Assembly (NCBI GenBank): GCA_004376205.1
Contig: SOKG01000234.1
Coordinates: forward strand, 1-8,404
DNA: 8,404 bases
Source of the DNA: Dehalococcoidia bacterium
GTDB taxonomy: Bacteria; Chloroflexota; Dehalococcoidia; SZUA-161
Direction: 5' to 3'
Part shown: in pieces, positions 1-5,567 of the stretch
Layout of the letters: the number at the start of each line of letters is the position of its first letter
How positions within the stretch are numbered: the stretch's first letter is position 1
The notes under the pieces: generated by a model
The model's input: the letters and a program-made list of their open reading frames with translations, nothing else
Told to the model about the DNA's origin: nothing
Databases searched by the model: none
Program-made: the position numbers and the translations under genes

Positions 1-1033
1 AGATGAGCGCCCCCTCTACCACCTCCCCCTTAAACTCATCACGGCGGTAGAGCAGAAGGATCAGAGGGCCAATCAGTGCTACGCCCAACAATGTGAGAAA
101 GTAAGGATCCATGTCAGATAGGCCAAAGGTGTGCACCGAGGACAGGAAATCACTCCTGGTGAGAAACGTCCCGAATATCGTGAGGTTGAAGGTAAGGATG
201 ATCAGCACCATGTTCCAGGCCTTGAACATCCCCCTCTTGCGCTGCAGCACGCTCGCGTGAAGAACAGCGGTGGCCATCAACCAGGGCATGAGGCCCGCGT
301 TCTCCACCGGGTCCCAGCCCCAGTACCCGCCCCAGCCAAGCTCCGTGTAGGCCCACCAGGCACCGATGAGGTTGCCCAGCCCGAGGAGAAGCCAGGAGAT
401 TAGAACCCACCTTCTCACTGTCGTGAGCCATTCCCCACCCACCCTTCTGGTTATAAGGGCCGCTATAGCGAACGCAAAGGGGATGGCGAAGCCGACATAC
501 CCGGCGAGAAGCACAGGCGGGTGCAACACCATCCCTACGTTCTCAAGCAATGGATTCAGCCCGTGCCCGTCTGCCGGCAAGACAGAGAGTTCGGCAAAGG
601 GGTTGGCAACGAAGACCAGCAGCACCAGAAAGAAGGCCTCGATGGCCATGATGACCGAGGACGCAAAAGGCATGAGTTCCCTGTTTCGAGCTCGGTTTTG
701 AACGTTGGCCACCACGGCGAATATCGAGAGCAACCAGGCCCAGAAGAGGAGAGAGCCCTCATTTCCAGCATAGAACGATGTCAGGAGGTAGAGCGGGGAC
801 ATATCCCGGCTACTGTGGTCGGCAACATAGCTTAGATGAAAGTCATGGCTGAATAAGGCATAGAGCAGGAGGGCTACTGATAACGAGAGCAGACCGCACA
901 CGGCAAACACGGCAATTCTGGCGCTGGAGATTAGTTTGGGGTAGCCTAGTTTACCGCCCAAGAACGACGCCGCTGCTGAGAAGAGGGAGATTTCCAGAGC
1001 CAGGAAGAGGACGACAAAACCTGATGTGCTCAT
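1..1033 (-). CDS. ccmF: Cytochrome c heme lyase subunit CcmF, N-terminal 344 residues (3' end outside window)
   Basis: CcmF is the polytopic membrane subunit of the System I cytochrome c synthetase, which takes heme from holo-CcmE and attaches it to apocytochrome c on the outer face of the membrane. My translation of the minus strand from the ATG at 1033 stays open to the window edge. It shows the tryptophan-rich WWD motif WGGYWGWDPVEN at residues 234-245 and several hydrophobic segments. Four landmarks match the known heme-ligand region: HPP at H171 (P-His1), H259 in LHASVLQRKRG (TM-His1), H301 in SSVHTFG (P-His2), and the WWD motif between them. The spacing is nearly that of the E. coli protein (H173, H261, H303). 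The start is supported by AGGA at 1041-1044, 7 nt upstream. It lies 24 nt after the ccmE stop, so the two are cotranscribed. About half of a normal CcmF is missing only because the window ends. Confidence 0.95.
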   Translation of the reverse strand, partial: MSTSGFVVLFLALEISLFSAAASFLGGKLGYPKLISSARIAVFAVCGLLSLSVALLLYALFSHDFHLSYVADHSSRDMSPLYLLTSFYAGNEGSLLFWAWLLSIFAVVANVQNRARNRELMPFASSVIMAIEAFFLVLLVFVANPFAELSVLPADGHGLNPLLENVGMVLHPPVLLAGYVGFAIPFAFAIAALITRRVGGEWLTTVRRWVLISWLLLGLGNLIGAWWAYTELGWGGYWGWDPVENAGLMPWLMATAVLHASVLQRKRGMFKAWNMVLIILTFNLTIFGTFLTRSDFLSSVHTFGLSDMDPYFLTLLGVALIGPLILLLYRRDEFKGEVVEGALI

Positions 1034-1057
1034 ATAACTGTCCTAGCTCCAGGGGTG

Positions 1058-1444
1058 TCATTCCCGGGGCACGTACTTTGAGGGGCACTTGGCCAGGATG
1101 TCATCCGCTAGGAAGACTCCGTCCTGATCATACTTGCCACAGACAACCACCTCTCGACCCGCCTGGAAGGTATCAGGGACAACCCCATGGTAAACGACAG
1201 GCAGGCTCTCACCCTGGTCGACCAGGGTGAACCTCAAGGTCTGCGTATCGAGTTCCCAGTCCACGGAGCCATCAGCCACCTGCCCTGCTACCCGGATCTC
1301 CTTGCCCGACAGCGATGCTGAGTCTTCCTTCAACTCGGTAACAGTGTAATAGTAGATAGAGCCTTCTCGAAGGCCGCTATAGAGGAGGAAGCCTATTGCA
1401 GCCAGAATCAGTGCGCCGCCGACAAGATACCTCGTCCGAACCAT
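1058..1444 (-). CDS. ccmE: Heme chaperone CcmE, Cys-type (CxxxY) variant
   Basis: CcmE is a membrane-anchored periplasmic heme chaperone that receives heme from CcmABCD and passes it to CcmF. This 128-aa protein has one N-terminal membrane anchor (about residues 5-25) followed by an OB-fold beta-barrel, with the family-typical stretches GKEIRVAGQV (47-56) and VVYHGVVPDTF (83-93). Classical CcmE binds heme covalently through His in an HxxxY motif. Here the motif reads CPSKY, with C120 replacing the His and Y124 kept. Such Cys-type CcmE proteins are known from archaea and Desulfovibrio (the Ccm variant often called System I*). A second Cys, C102 in VVVCGKY, is also present. An AGGA at 1451-1454 lies 6 nt before the start. 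The gene sits 77 nt after ahbAB and directly before ccmF, which supports the call. Confidence 0.92.
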   Translation of the reverse strand: MVRTRYLVGGALILAAIGFLLYSGLREGSIYYYTVTELKEDSASLSGKEIRVAGQVADGSVDWELDTQTLRFTLVDQGESLPVVYHGVVPDTFQAGREVVVCGKYDQDGVFLADDILAKCPSKYVPRE

Positions 1445-1521
1445 TCCTCATCCTAGCAGTATAATCGGCCCCAGGCTGCAGCGGTCAGACCTTATGTGAA
1501 CAGGCATTCGCTCACGCCTAT

Positions 1522-2511
1522 TCAAACCAGGTAGTTGACCCTCACCTTCTTGTATTCCTTGACGCTGAACAGCAGTACGTTGTCTTTGAGGCCAGTCTCG
1601 CGCGATACCTTGTCCGCTACCGCCTCGCAGGCCTCATTGGTATGGGAGTGCACCATACAGAACAGATTGTACGGCCAGAGCGGGTTGATCTTCCGCTCGT
1701 AGCAATGACTCACCGCCGTGAGTCCGGCGAGCATCTTGGCCGCCACCTGCACCTTATCCAGCGAGGCTATCCAGCAGACCATGGCGTTAGCTGTATAGCC
1801 AACAGCCCTATGATTTATGGAGGCGCCGTACCGTCGCATGATGCCACGCTGCAACAATGATCGGCACTGAGCCAGGAACTCATCTGTCTCCATTCCTAGG
1901 CGCGCCGACACCTCGTCGAACGGCCTCTGGACCAATGGCAGGTCCTGTTGTAGCTCGTTGATCAGTACACGGTCGGCATGAGAGAGTTCAGCGTTTCCGC
2001 GAGGGAAACTGCCATGGCCGCCGCTGTTGTCGGGGATCGGACACTCTCCACCACTAGCATCGAAATATGCCCCGATCTTGTATGTTCTCAACGTTGGCAG
2101 ATCGAAAACCACCTCGGCTCCCATGAGGTCTCTCAGTCTCTCCAACTCCGCCTCCATATCGACCTCGCCCGAAACCGACAACGTTGACCATAGATTGAAC
2201 CTATGGTCGCGCTGATAGCAGTGTCCCACCCCTGGTTGTTCGCAAAGGACCTGCGCCGCTACATCCAGGCGACTCTCCCTCACCCCGGCTGCCACCAGCG
2301 TGGTCTTGTAGCCCAGAGCCCTCGCATTGAATACGGGGCTTATGAGCCGAACGATTCCTTGGTTCTTCATGCCCTGGATCCGATGGACTACGTCCTCACC
2401 ACTGATACCGAGCGCCCGTCCCAACACGGCAAAAGGCTCACTCTTCAGGGGAAACTGCGCCTGGATGCAGTTGAGTAGCCTCCCGTCAATGCTATCAAGA
2501 CCTGTTTCCAA
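1522..2511 (-). CDS. ahbAB: Fused siroheme decarboxylase AhbA-AhbB (two Lrp/AsnC-type halves)
   Basis: AhbA and AhbB normally form a heterodimer that decarboxylates siroheme to 12,18-didecarboxysiroheme in the alternative heme pathway; the homologous NirD/L/G/H act in heme d1 synthesis. Here both halves lie in one chain. From the TTG at 2511 (329 aa) the first half has a winged-helix region (about 9-57), GYKTTLVA (67-74) and HCYQRDHRFNLW (97-108), typical of AhbA/NirD-like proteins. A low-complexity linker follows (about 150-176). The second half has a second HTH (about 179-231), then HRAVGYTANAM (234-244), SHCYERKINPLWPYNLF (268-284) and KEYKKVRVNY near the C-terminus, typical of AhbB. I chose TTG because GAGG at 2521-2524 lies 9 nt upstream and the product then starts just before the first HTH (LDSIDGRLLN). 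The upstream ATG at 2667 would add 52 residues that do not resemble the family. The ccmE/ccmF neighbours favour a role in heme for cytochrome c. A heme d1 role is possible but no nir gene is seen. Confidence 0.85.
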   Translation of the reverse strand: METGLDSIDGRLLNCIQAQFPLKSEPFAVLGRALGISGEDVVHRIQGMKNQGIVRLISPVFNARALGYKTTLVAAGVRESRLDVAAQVLCEQPGVGHCYQRDHRFNLWSTLSVSGEVDMEAELERLRDLMGAEVVFDLPTLRTYKIGAYFDASGGECPIPDNSGGHGSFPRGNAELSHADRVLINELQQDLPLVQRPFDEVSARLGMETDEFLAQCRSLLQRGIMRRYGASINHRAVGYTANAMVCWIASLDKVQVAAKMLAGLTAVSHCYERKINPLWPYNLFCMVHSHTNEACEAVADKVSRETGLKDNVLLFSVKEYKKVRVNYLV

Positions 2512-2525
2512 ATACCAATACCTCG

Positions 2526-2699
2526 CTATGGAGACGAATTCAACGCAGATTGCCCCGCCATACCTGACTGCTGCCCGCAATACGCCACGCGATGGCCTTT
2601 GATGAGGAGGTCGTATGCCTTGGCACAATGGCCAGGACCATTCCCTGCTTGGGTAATCTGATCCCAAAGGGAAACGCCTTCGGCGGCGTGTTCTTCCAT
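2526..2699 (-). CDS. Possible 57-aa small protein or leader peptide upstream of ahbAB
   Basis: I do not recognise this product. An ATG at 2699 opens a minus-strand frame of 57 codons ending in TAG at 2526-2528. It begins MEEHAAEGVSLWDQITQ and contains GHCAKAYDLLIKGHRVAYCG, with two Cys and two His, then a Gly/Ser-rich tail. Its amino acid mix looks more protein-like than the Arg/Pro-rich 52-residue extension of ahbAB that overlaps it in another frame. The stop lies next to the GAGG used by the ahbAB TTG start, so translation could be coupled. Against it: no clear Shine-Dalgarno precedes the ATG, and if the candidate promoter at 2713-2741 is used the leader is only about 7 nt. It could be a real small protein, a regulatory uORF or chance. 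Confidence 0.35.
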   Translation of the reverse strand: MEEHAAEGVSLWDQITQAGNGPGHCAKAYDLLIKGHRVAYCGQQSGMAGQSALNSSP

Positions 2700-2712
2700 C
2701 TATTGTCTTCAG

Positions 2713-2741
2713 ATTCTACTCTACACCAATGTAGCGCTCAA
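2713..2741 (-). promoter_or_regulatory. Candidate sigma70 promoter for the ahbAB-ccmE-ccmF operon, with dyad in spacer
   Basis: Read on the minus strand: TTGAGC (2736-2741), a 17-bp spacer, then TAGAAT (2713-2718). That is 4/6 and 5/6 matches to the consensus with ideal spacing. The spacer carries a perfect inverted repeat, CTACA-CCAA-TGTAG on the plus strand at 2721-2734, placed where a repressor would block RNA polymerase. The expected transcript start is near 2706, about 195 nt before the ahbAB TTG. Confidence 0.45.
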
Positions 2742-2901
2742 TGCAAATGACGTTGTCGTTCGCATCACCGCTGATGGATGACAAGCCTTCCTTGAGTGTG
2801 TTTCTACACTTCCAGGACTTCCTTCTCCCGCCTGAACCCGGTCTCAGCTCTCAGCTAAGAGTTCATGTCCCATGACCCCTGCGGACAACTGTCAGAAGCC
2901 A

Positions 2902-2934
2902 TTGACAACCTGTAGTCATGAGTTTACATTGTCA
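2902..2934 (+). promoter_or_regulatory. Sigma70-like promoter of the BASS transporter with overlapping dyad
   Basis: TTGACA (2902-2907) is a perfect -35 box, followed by a 17-bp spacer and TACATT (2925-2930; 4/6). An imperfect dyad covers it: TGACAA (2903-2908) pairs with TTGTCA (2929-2934), and a central palindrome TCATGA (2916-2921) shares the same axis. A related direct motif, GACAACTGTCA (2884-2894), lies 20 bp upstream of GACAACCTGTA (2904-2914). Transcription from here would start near 2937, so the ATG at 2918 could not be the transporter start. Confidence 0.5.
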
Positions 2935-3052
2935 TAAAAGTGGAATCAATGAAGGATCAGCCTGTGACGAGCGACTGGACTTCACGGGTATGGTTCTCCG
3001 TTACCTCGTGACTCACAGCACTGGTTTCCGTATGGCACTTGGGACACGTCTC

Positions 3053-3952
3053 ATGGCCCTTCTCAAAAGCAGCAGCTTCATATTCATGCTCGCCATGGCC
3101 GCAGGCTTCGCATTCGGCGGAGGCGCGTCCTACACAGAGCCTGCCTTAGTGCCAGTGCTTGCCCTGATTATGACCGTTTCTATAATGGGTGTCTCTTCCA
3201 GAATATTCCTGAATTTCAAGGAGATACTGCTTCCTGTCCTAGCCGCCCTCGCACTGAATTACATTGTCTTGAGTGGCGCGTTCATAGGGCTGTCATTCCT
3301 CATTATTAGCGACTCCGAGTTGCATACCGGCTTCGTACTTCTGGCTGCAGGGCCTCCTGCTGTTGCTGTGATACCTTTGACTAATCTCCTGGGCGGAAAT
3401 ACCAAGTTCTCATTAGTTGGAAATGTGGCTGCATATATTGCGGCGCTCGCCATAACCCCAGCGATTAGCATATTGTTCTTGGGGACCAACTTTATCGAGC
3501 CTACCAGGCTGCTCACAACACTCGCCGAGCTAATAGTTGCGCCGATCATCATCTCCAGGATACTAAGGCGCATGCCCATAGTGTCGACCATAGAAAGGTG
3601 GAGAGGACCTGTGGTGAACTGGGGCTTTTTCTTGGTAATCTATACGATTGTTGGGCTTAACAGGGATGCTTTTCTGCAGGAGCCTTACACGTTGCTACTC
3701 GTATCTGCTATCGCCTTCGCCAGCACGTTTGTCCTTGCCGAAGTGATCAACCGTATATCGGCAGCTTTGGGCGTGGCGAAGGCAGACAGGATCAGCCTTC
3801 TGCTATTGGGCACCAGGAAGAATAATGGTATGGTCGGGGCTATTGCGCTTGTTTTTTTCACTTCCAGAGCTGCAATCCCTGTCGCAGTGGTGTCTGCCTT
3901 CACCATACTGCACTTCGTGTGGCTAACCTGGTGGGTCAAGAGGATGCGCTAG
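3053..3952 (+). CDS. BASS/SBF-family (bile acid:sodium symporter-like) membrane transporter
   Basis: A hydrophobic protein of about 300 residues with some nine or ten membrane segments. Members of the bile acid:sodium symporter superfamily export or import organic anions, arsenite or similar solutes; the substrate here cannot be read from sequence. Two regions match the crossover helices of the ASBT fold: GPPAVAVIPLTNLLGGN followed by NVAAYIAALAITPAI, and GTRKNNGMVGAIALVFF (GTRKNNG around residues 253-259 from this start) followed by the last helix. Aligned by eye with bacterial ASBT, the Na+-ligating Glu of the second crossover helix is a Leu and the nearby Gln is a Lys, so Na+ coupling is doubtful. 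The frame is open from the ATG at 2918, but that codon lies inside the promoter. Later in-frame ATGs are at 2990, 3032 and 3053. I chose 3053 for a weak GGGA 8 nt upstream and typical length; 3032 is nearly as good. The gene stands alone, divergent from the heme operon. Confidence 0.75.
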   Translation: MALLKSSSFIFMLAMAAGFAFGGGASYTEPALVPVLALIMTVSIMGVSSRIFLNFKEILLPVLAALALNYIVLSGAFIGLSFLIISDSELHTGFVLLAAGPPAVAVIPLTNLLGGNTKFSLVGNVAAYIAALAITPAISILFLGTNFIEPTRLLTTLAELIVAPIIISRILRRMPIVSTIERWRGPVVNWGFFLVIYTIVGLNRDAFLQEPYTLLLVSAIAFASTFVLAEVINRISAALGVAKADRISLLLLGTRKNNGMVGAIALVFFTSRAAIPVAVVSAFTILHFVWLTWWVKRMR

Positions 3953-4364
3953 ATCGAAGCAGCAGCCACTCATCGCCCATCGCCCACGAGAACCCAGCAT
4001 CACTCATCTTCAGGTGTGAGCCATAGCCACCCCCTCCAACGAGACCGGTATGTGTCCCGAAAGAGGAACGCTGGCTCGCCACTTTCTTCGAGGCTTTGAC
4101 CAAGGGGACTCTTTCTCCTACACCTCGTTGAAGCGCTTCGTTTTCCCTAAAAGCACACCACTTCAGCAGCGTTTTGTCGCGGACAGAGCAAAAAGGGGCG
4201 CCAGACGGTCTAAGAATGATGGGCCGCCTGAGCTACGGCGGCAAGTGAACCGGGCGGACCTTTTTCATTTGAATCCGGTGGCTGCGCCAGCACAGGCCCG
4301 AAAAAGGAACATTTTACCTGGACCGATTTCTGGGAGGCAGGTCAATCTGCTTCACAGGAGTTTC
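3953..4364. other. Gene-poor region between transporter and CBS gene
   Basis: I find no convincing gene here. A 109-codon open frame at 4050-4379 is basic, has no Shine-Dalgarno and no family resemblance. The region holds a short tandem CATCGCC repeat near 3971-3985, a GC-rich hairpin at 4223-4242 (GCCGCC/GGCGGC, 8-nt loop, no T-run directly after it), and the left copy of the degenerate inverted repeat at 4190-4313. The motif CAACGAGA-CCGGTATGTG at 4037-4054 recurs, with a 5-nt insertion, at 5211-5233 in the same orientation. Confidence 0.6.
4190..4313 (+). repeat. Left copy of degenerate inverted repeat flanking the CBS gene
   Basis: Four blocks in order: AAAAAGGGGCG (4190-4200), AGCTACGG (4231-4238), GCGGACCTTTTTCAT (4254-4268) and AAAAAGGAACATT (4301-4313). 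The same blocks, in the same order and at the same offsets (0, 41, 64, 111), appear on the opposite strand at 5198-5074. The sequence between blocks is not conserved. GGACCTTTTT and GGAACATTTT within the copy look like related direct sub-repeats, an arrangement seen at the ends of some insertion sequences; I could not assign a family. Confidence 0.5.
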
Positions 4365-4393
4365 TTGACATCAAAATGAGGTTTGTCTATCAT
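4365..4393 (+). promoter_or_regulatory. Strong sigma70 promoter of the CBS-domain gene
   Basis: TTGACA (4365-4370), 17-bp spacer, TATCAT (4388-4393): 6/6 and 5/6 to consensus. The expected start of transcription near 4400 gives a leader of about 58 nt and rules out in-frame ATGs at 4383 and 4392 as translation starts. Confidence 0.7.
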
Positions 4394-4457
4394 GTTGACT
4401 ATCGCCAATCCGCATAGGAGAATGTCCTTATTACACAGTTGGACGGGAGGGCTGCAT

Positions 4458-4904
4458 ATGAAATTGAGTGATCTATTTAACATGAAGGACTCCAAATATC
4501 GCACTATAGTCACCGTGGGGCCAAATGAAACCATCTCGGTGGCTATCCAGAAGCTGGTAGAGCACGACAGAGGGTCGCTTCCAGTTTGCAACGACAAGGG
4601 CGAGCTGGTGGGGGTTGTTAGTGAAAGAGACATAGTGAGAAAGTACTTCGCTCGCAGCGATGCCTTTGCCAAAATGAAGATACAAGATATCATGTCGAAA
4701 CAAGTGGTTATAGGAAATCCGGAAGATGATGTGGGTTACGCCATCAGTGTAATGAAGCAGAAAAGGATTAGGCACCTCCCCATCGTGGAGAATCGAAAGG
4801 TGATGGGGATGATCTCCATGCGAGATCTGCTTGGAGAGCAACTCGAAGAGTATAAGGTGCAGGTCCGCTTTTTGGGTGATTACATTTCGGGGGGCCACGG
4901 CTAG
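4458..4904 (+). CDS. Small stand-alone protein with two CBS domains
   Basis: A 148-aa soluble protein made almost only of a CBS pair (Bateman module). Such modules bind adenine nucleotides (AMP, ATP, SAM) and usually act as energy or redox sensors on a partner protein; none is evident here. CBS1 spans about residues 13-65: TVGPNETISVAIQKL, then GSLPVCNDKGELVGVVSERDIVRKY. CBS2 spans about 74-130: IMSKQVVIGNPEDDVGYAIS, then IRHLPIVENRKVMGMISMRDL. Each ends in the usual (S/T)xRD: SERD and SMRD. The start at 4458 is set by GGGAGG at 4445-4450, 7 nt upstream, and by the promoter at 4365-4393; the frame extends 25 codons further upstream but those starts lie in or beside the promoter, and the ATG at 4422 is too close to its AGGAG. 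The gene is monocistronic by context and looks AT-richer than the fadN region. It sits between inverted repeats. Confidence 0.9.
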   Translation: MKLSDLFNMKDSKYRTIVTVGPNETISVAIQKLVEHDRGSLPVCNDKGELVGVVSERDIVRKYFARSDAFAKMKIQDIMSKQVVIGNPEDDVGYAISVMKQKRIRHLPIVENRKVMGMISMRDLLGEQLEEYKVQVRFLGDYISGGHG

Positions 4905-4979
4905 TCTAACTTTACACCCTTGCCGCCTAGCCCCCCCCGTGACCAGCCCCCAATCATTGTACCACTTCTAAAGTTAGAC
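4904..4979 (+). repeat. 11-bp perfect inverted repeat just after the CBS stop codon
   Basis: GTCTAACTTTA (4904-4914, overlapping the last base of the stop codon) is repeated inverted as TAAAGTTAGAC (4969-4979). The 54-nt interval includes a run of eight C at 4931-4938. It could fold as a long-loop hairpin in the mRNA 3' end or be a relic of an insertion. No T-run follows, so it is not a classical terminator. Confidence 0.45.
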
Positions 4980-5405
4980 CTGACCAGTCTGTATGGCTTC
5001 TGGAGCCGGAGGCCGATACCCCAAAGAGCTGTGTGATCCAATCCGAGTGCATTCGGTCCCCATGTCTCGTGAGAATGGTTCCTTTTTTAGATTCCCCCAA
5101 GTTTAACTTTTACTACTTATGAAAAAAGGTCCGCACATAAATATGTTGACCTTAGCTTCATCTGAGCGCTCTGGTACTTGCTGCCTTCGCACCTTTTTCC
5201 CCTACGTTCCCCACGAGAATAAGCCGGTATGTGGTATAGTACACTGGCTACTGAAACGAGCCTTCACGCCTTAACCGTTCGCGTCCTCAGCTCAATATCC
5301 GGCAACCTGGCTGCTCCGGTGTAATATGGCTTATCCTGCCCTCGTACCGCTCCCTGTGCTCCTAATCAGCTGCTGTGGTCACCTGAGAGCGGAAGCTCGC
5401 GCATC
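4980..5405. other. Gene-poor region upstream of the fadN promoter
   Basis: No gene, RNA or clear terminator seen. It contains the right inverted copy (5074-5198), a small dyad ACATA-AA-TATGT at 5135-5146, and the direct-repeat motif CCACGAGA-CCGGTATGTG at 5211-5233 that is also found at 4037-4054. AC(A/G)CTGGCT follows both motifs (4068-4076, 5241-5249). No good -35/-10 pair is seen before 5406. Confidence 0.5.
5074..5198 (-). repeat. Right copy of degenerate inverted repeat flanking the CBS gene
   Basis: Read on the minus strand from 5198: AAAAAGGTGCG (5198-5188), AGCTAAGG (5157-5150), GCGGACCTTTTTTCAT (5134-5119) and AAAAAAGGAACCATT (5088-5074). Offsets are 0, 41, 64 and 110-111, the same as in the left copy. 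A further GGACCGA occurs beyond both copies (4320-4326; 5059-5053 on minus), but at offsets that differ by 9 nt. Confidence 0.5.
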
Positions 5406-5434
5406 TTGACAAAAAACAGGCAAGGGGCTATCAT
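5406..5434 (+). promoter_or_regulatory. Sigma70 promoter of the fadN-thiolase operon
   Basis: TTGACA (5406-5411), 17-bp spacer, TATCAT (5429-5434), the same hexamers and spacing as the CBS-gene promoter. Transcription should begin near 5441, leaving a leader of about 127 nt. The spacer carries the left arm of a 12-bp inverted repeat, CAGGCAAGGGGC (5417-5428). Confidence 0.7.
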
Positions 5435-5498
5435 CAGCCCGCCACGTGAACAACGCCCGACTGATTCTCTCAAGCATTGACACGAGGCCCCTTGCCTG
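5417..5498. repeat. 12-bp perfect inverted repeat spanning promoter spacer and leader
   Basis: CAGGCAAGGGGC (5417-5428) and GCCCCTTGCCTG (5487-5498) are exact reverse complements, 58 nt apart. The first arm fills the promoter spacer up to the -10 box. The second lies in the untranslated leader, just after another TTGACA at 5477-5482. The two arms fit paired operator half-sites or sites for DNA looping. An mRNA hairpin is unlikely because the first arm lies upstream of the expected transcript start. Confidence 0.55.
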
Positions 5499-5567
5499 CA
5501 TCTCAAATCCGGTATTAAGGTAAGAGTGCCACATAGTAGTATTAGTAAGACAAGAGACGGGGAGGCC

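Noticed and set aside
1460..1500. Internal promoter before ccmE (TATACT on the minus strand)
   Set aside because: The -10 match is good but the best -35 candidates are poor and spaced 18-19 bp; operon read-through is enough.
2512..2667. N-terminal 52-residue extension of ahbAB from the ATG at 2667
   Set aside because: Unlike AhbA/Lrp proteins, Arg/Pro-rich, and a well-placed GAGG precedes the downstream TTG.
2949..3011. 20-codon ORF (MKDQPVTSDW...) after the transporter promoter
   Set aside because: Very short, no strong ribosome site, out of frame with the transporter; a leader peptide is possible but unsupported.
4223..4242. GCCGCC/GGCGGC hairpin as a terminator
   Set aside because: The nearest T-run starts 19 nt after the stem and belongs to the repeat block; not a classical intrinsic terminator.
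4050..4379. 109-codon plus-strand open frame
   Set aside because: No ribosome site, Arg/Pro-rich content without family resemblance, runs over the inverted repeat and the -35 box of the CBS promoter.
5235..5240. TATAGT as a -10 box
   Set aside because: No -35 element 16-18 bp upstream and no gene close downstream.
5477..5505. Second fadN promoter from TTGACA at 5477-5482
   Set aside because: No acceptable -10 hexamer at 16-18 bp.
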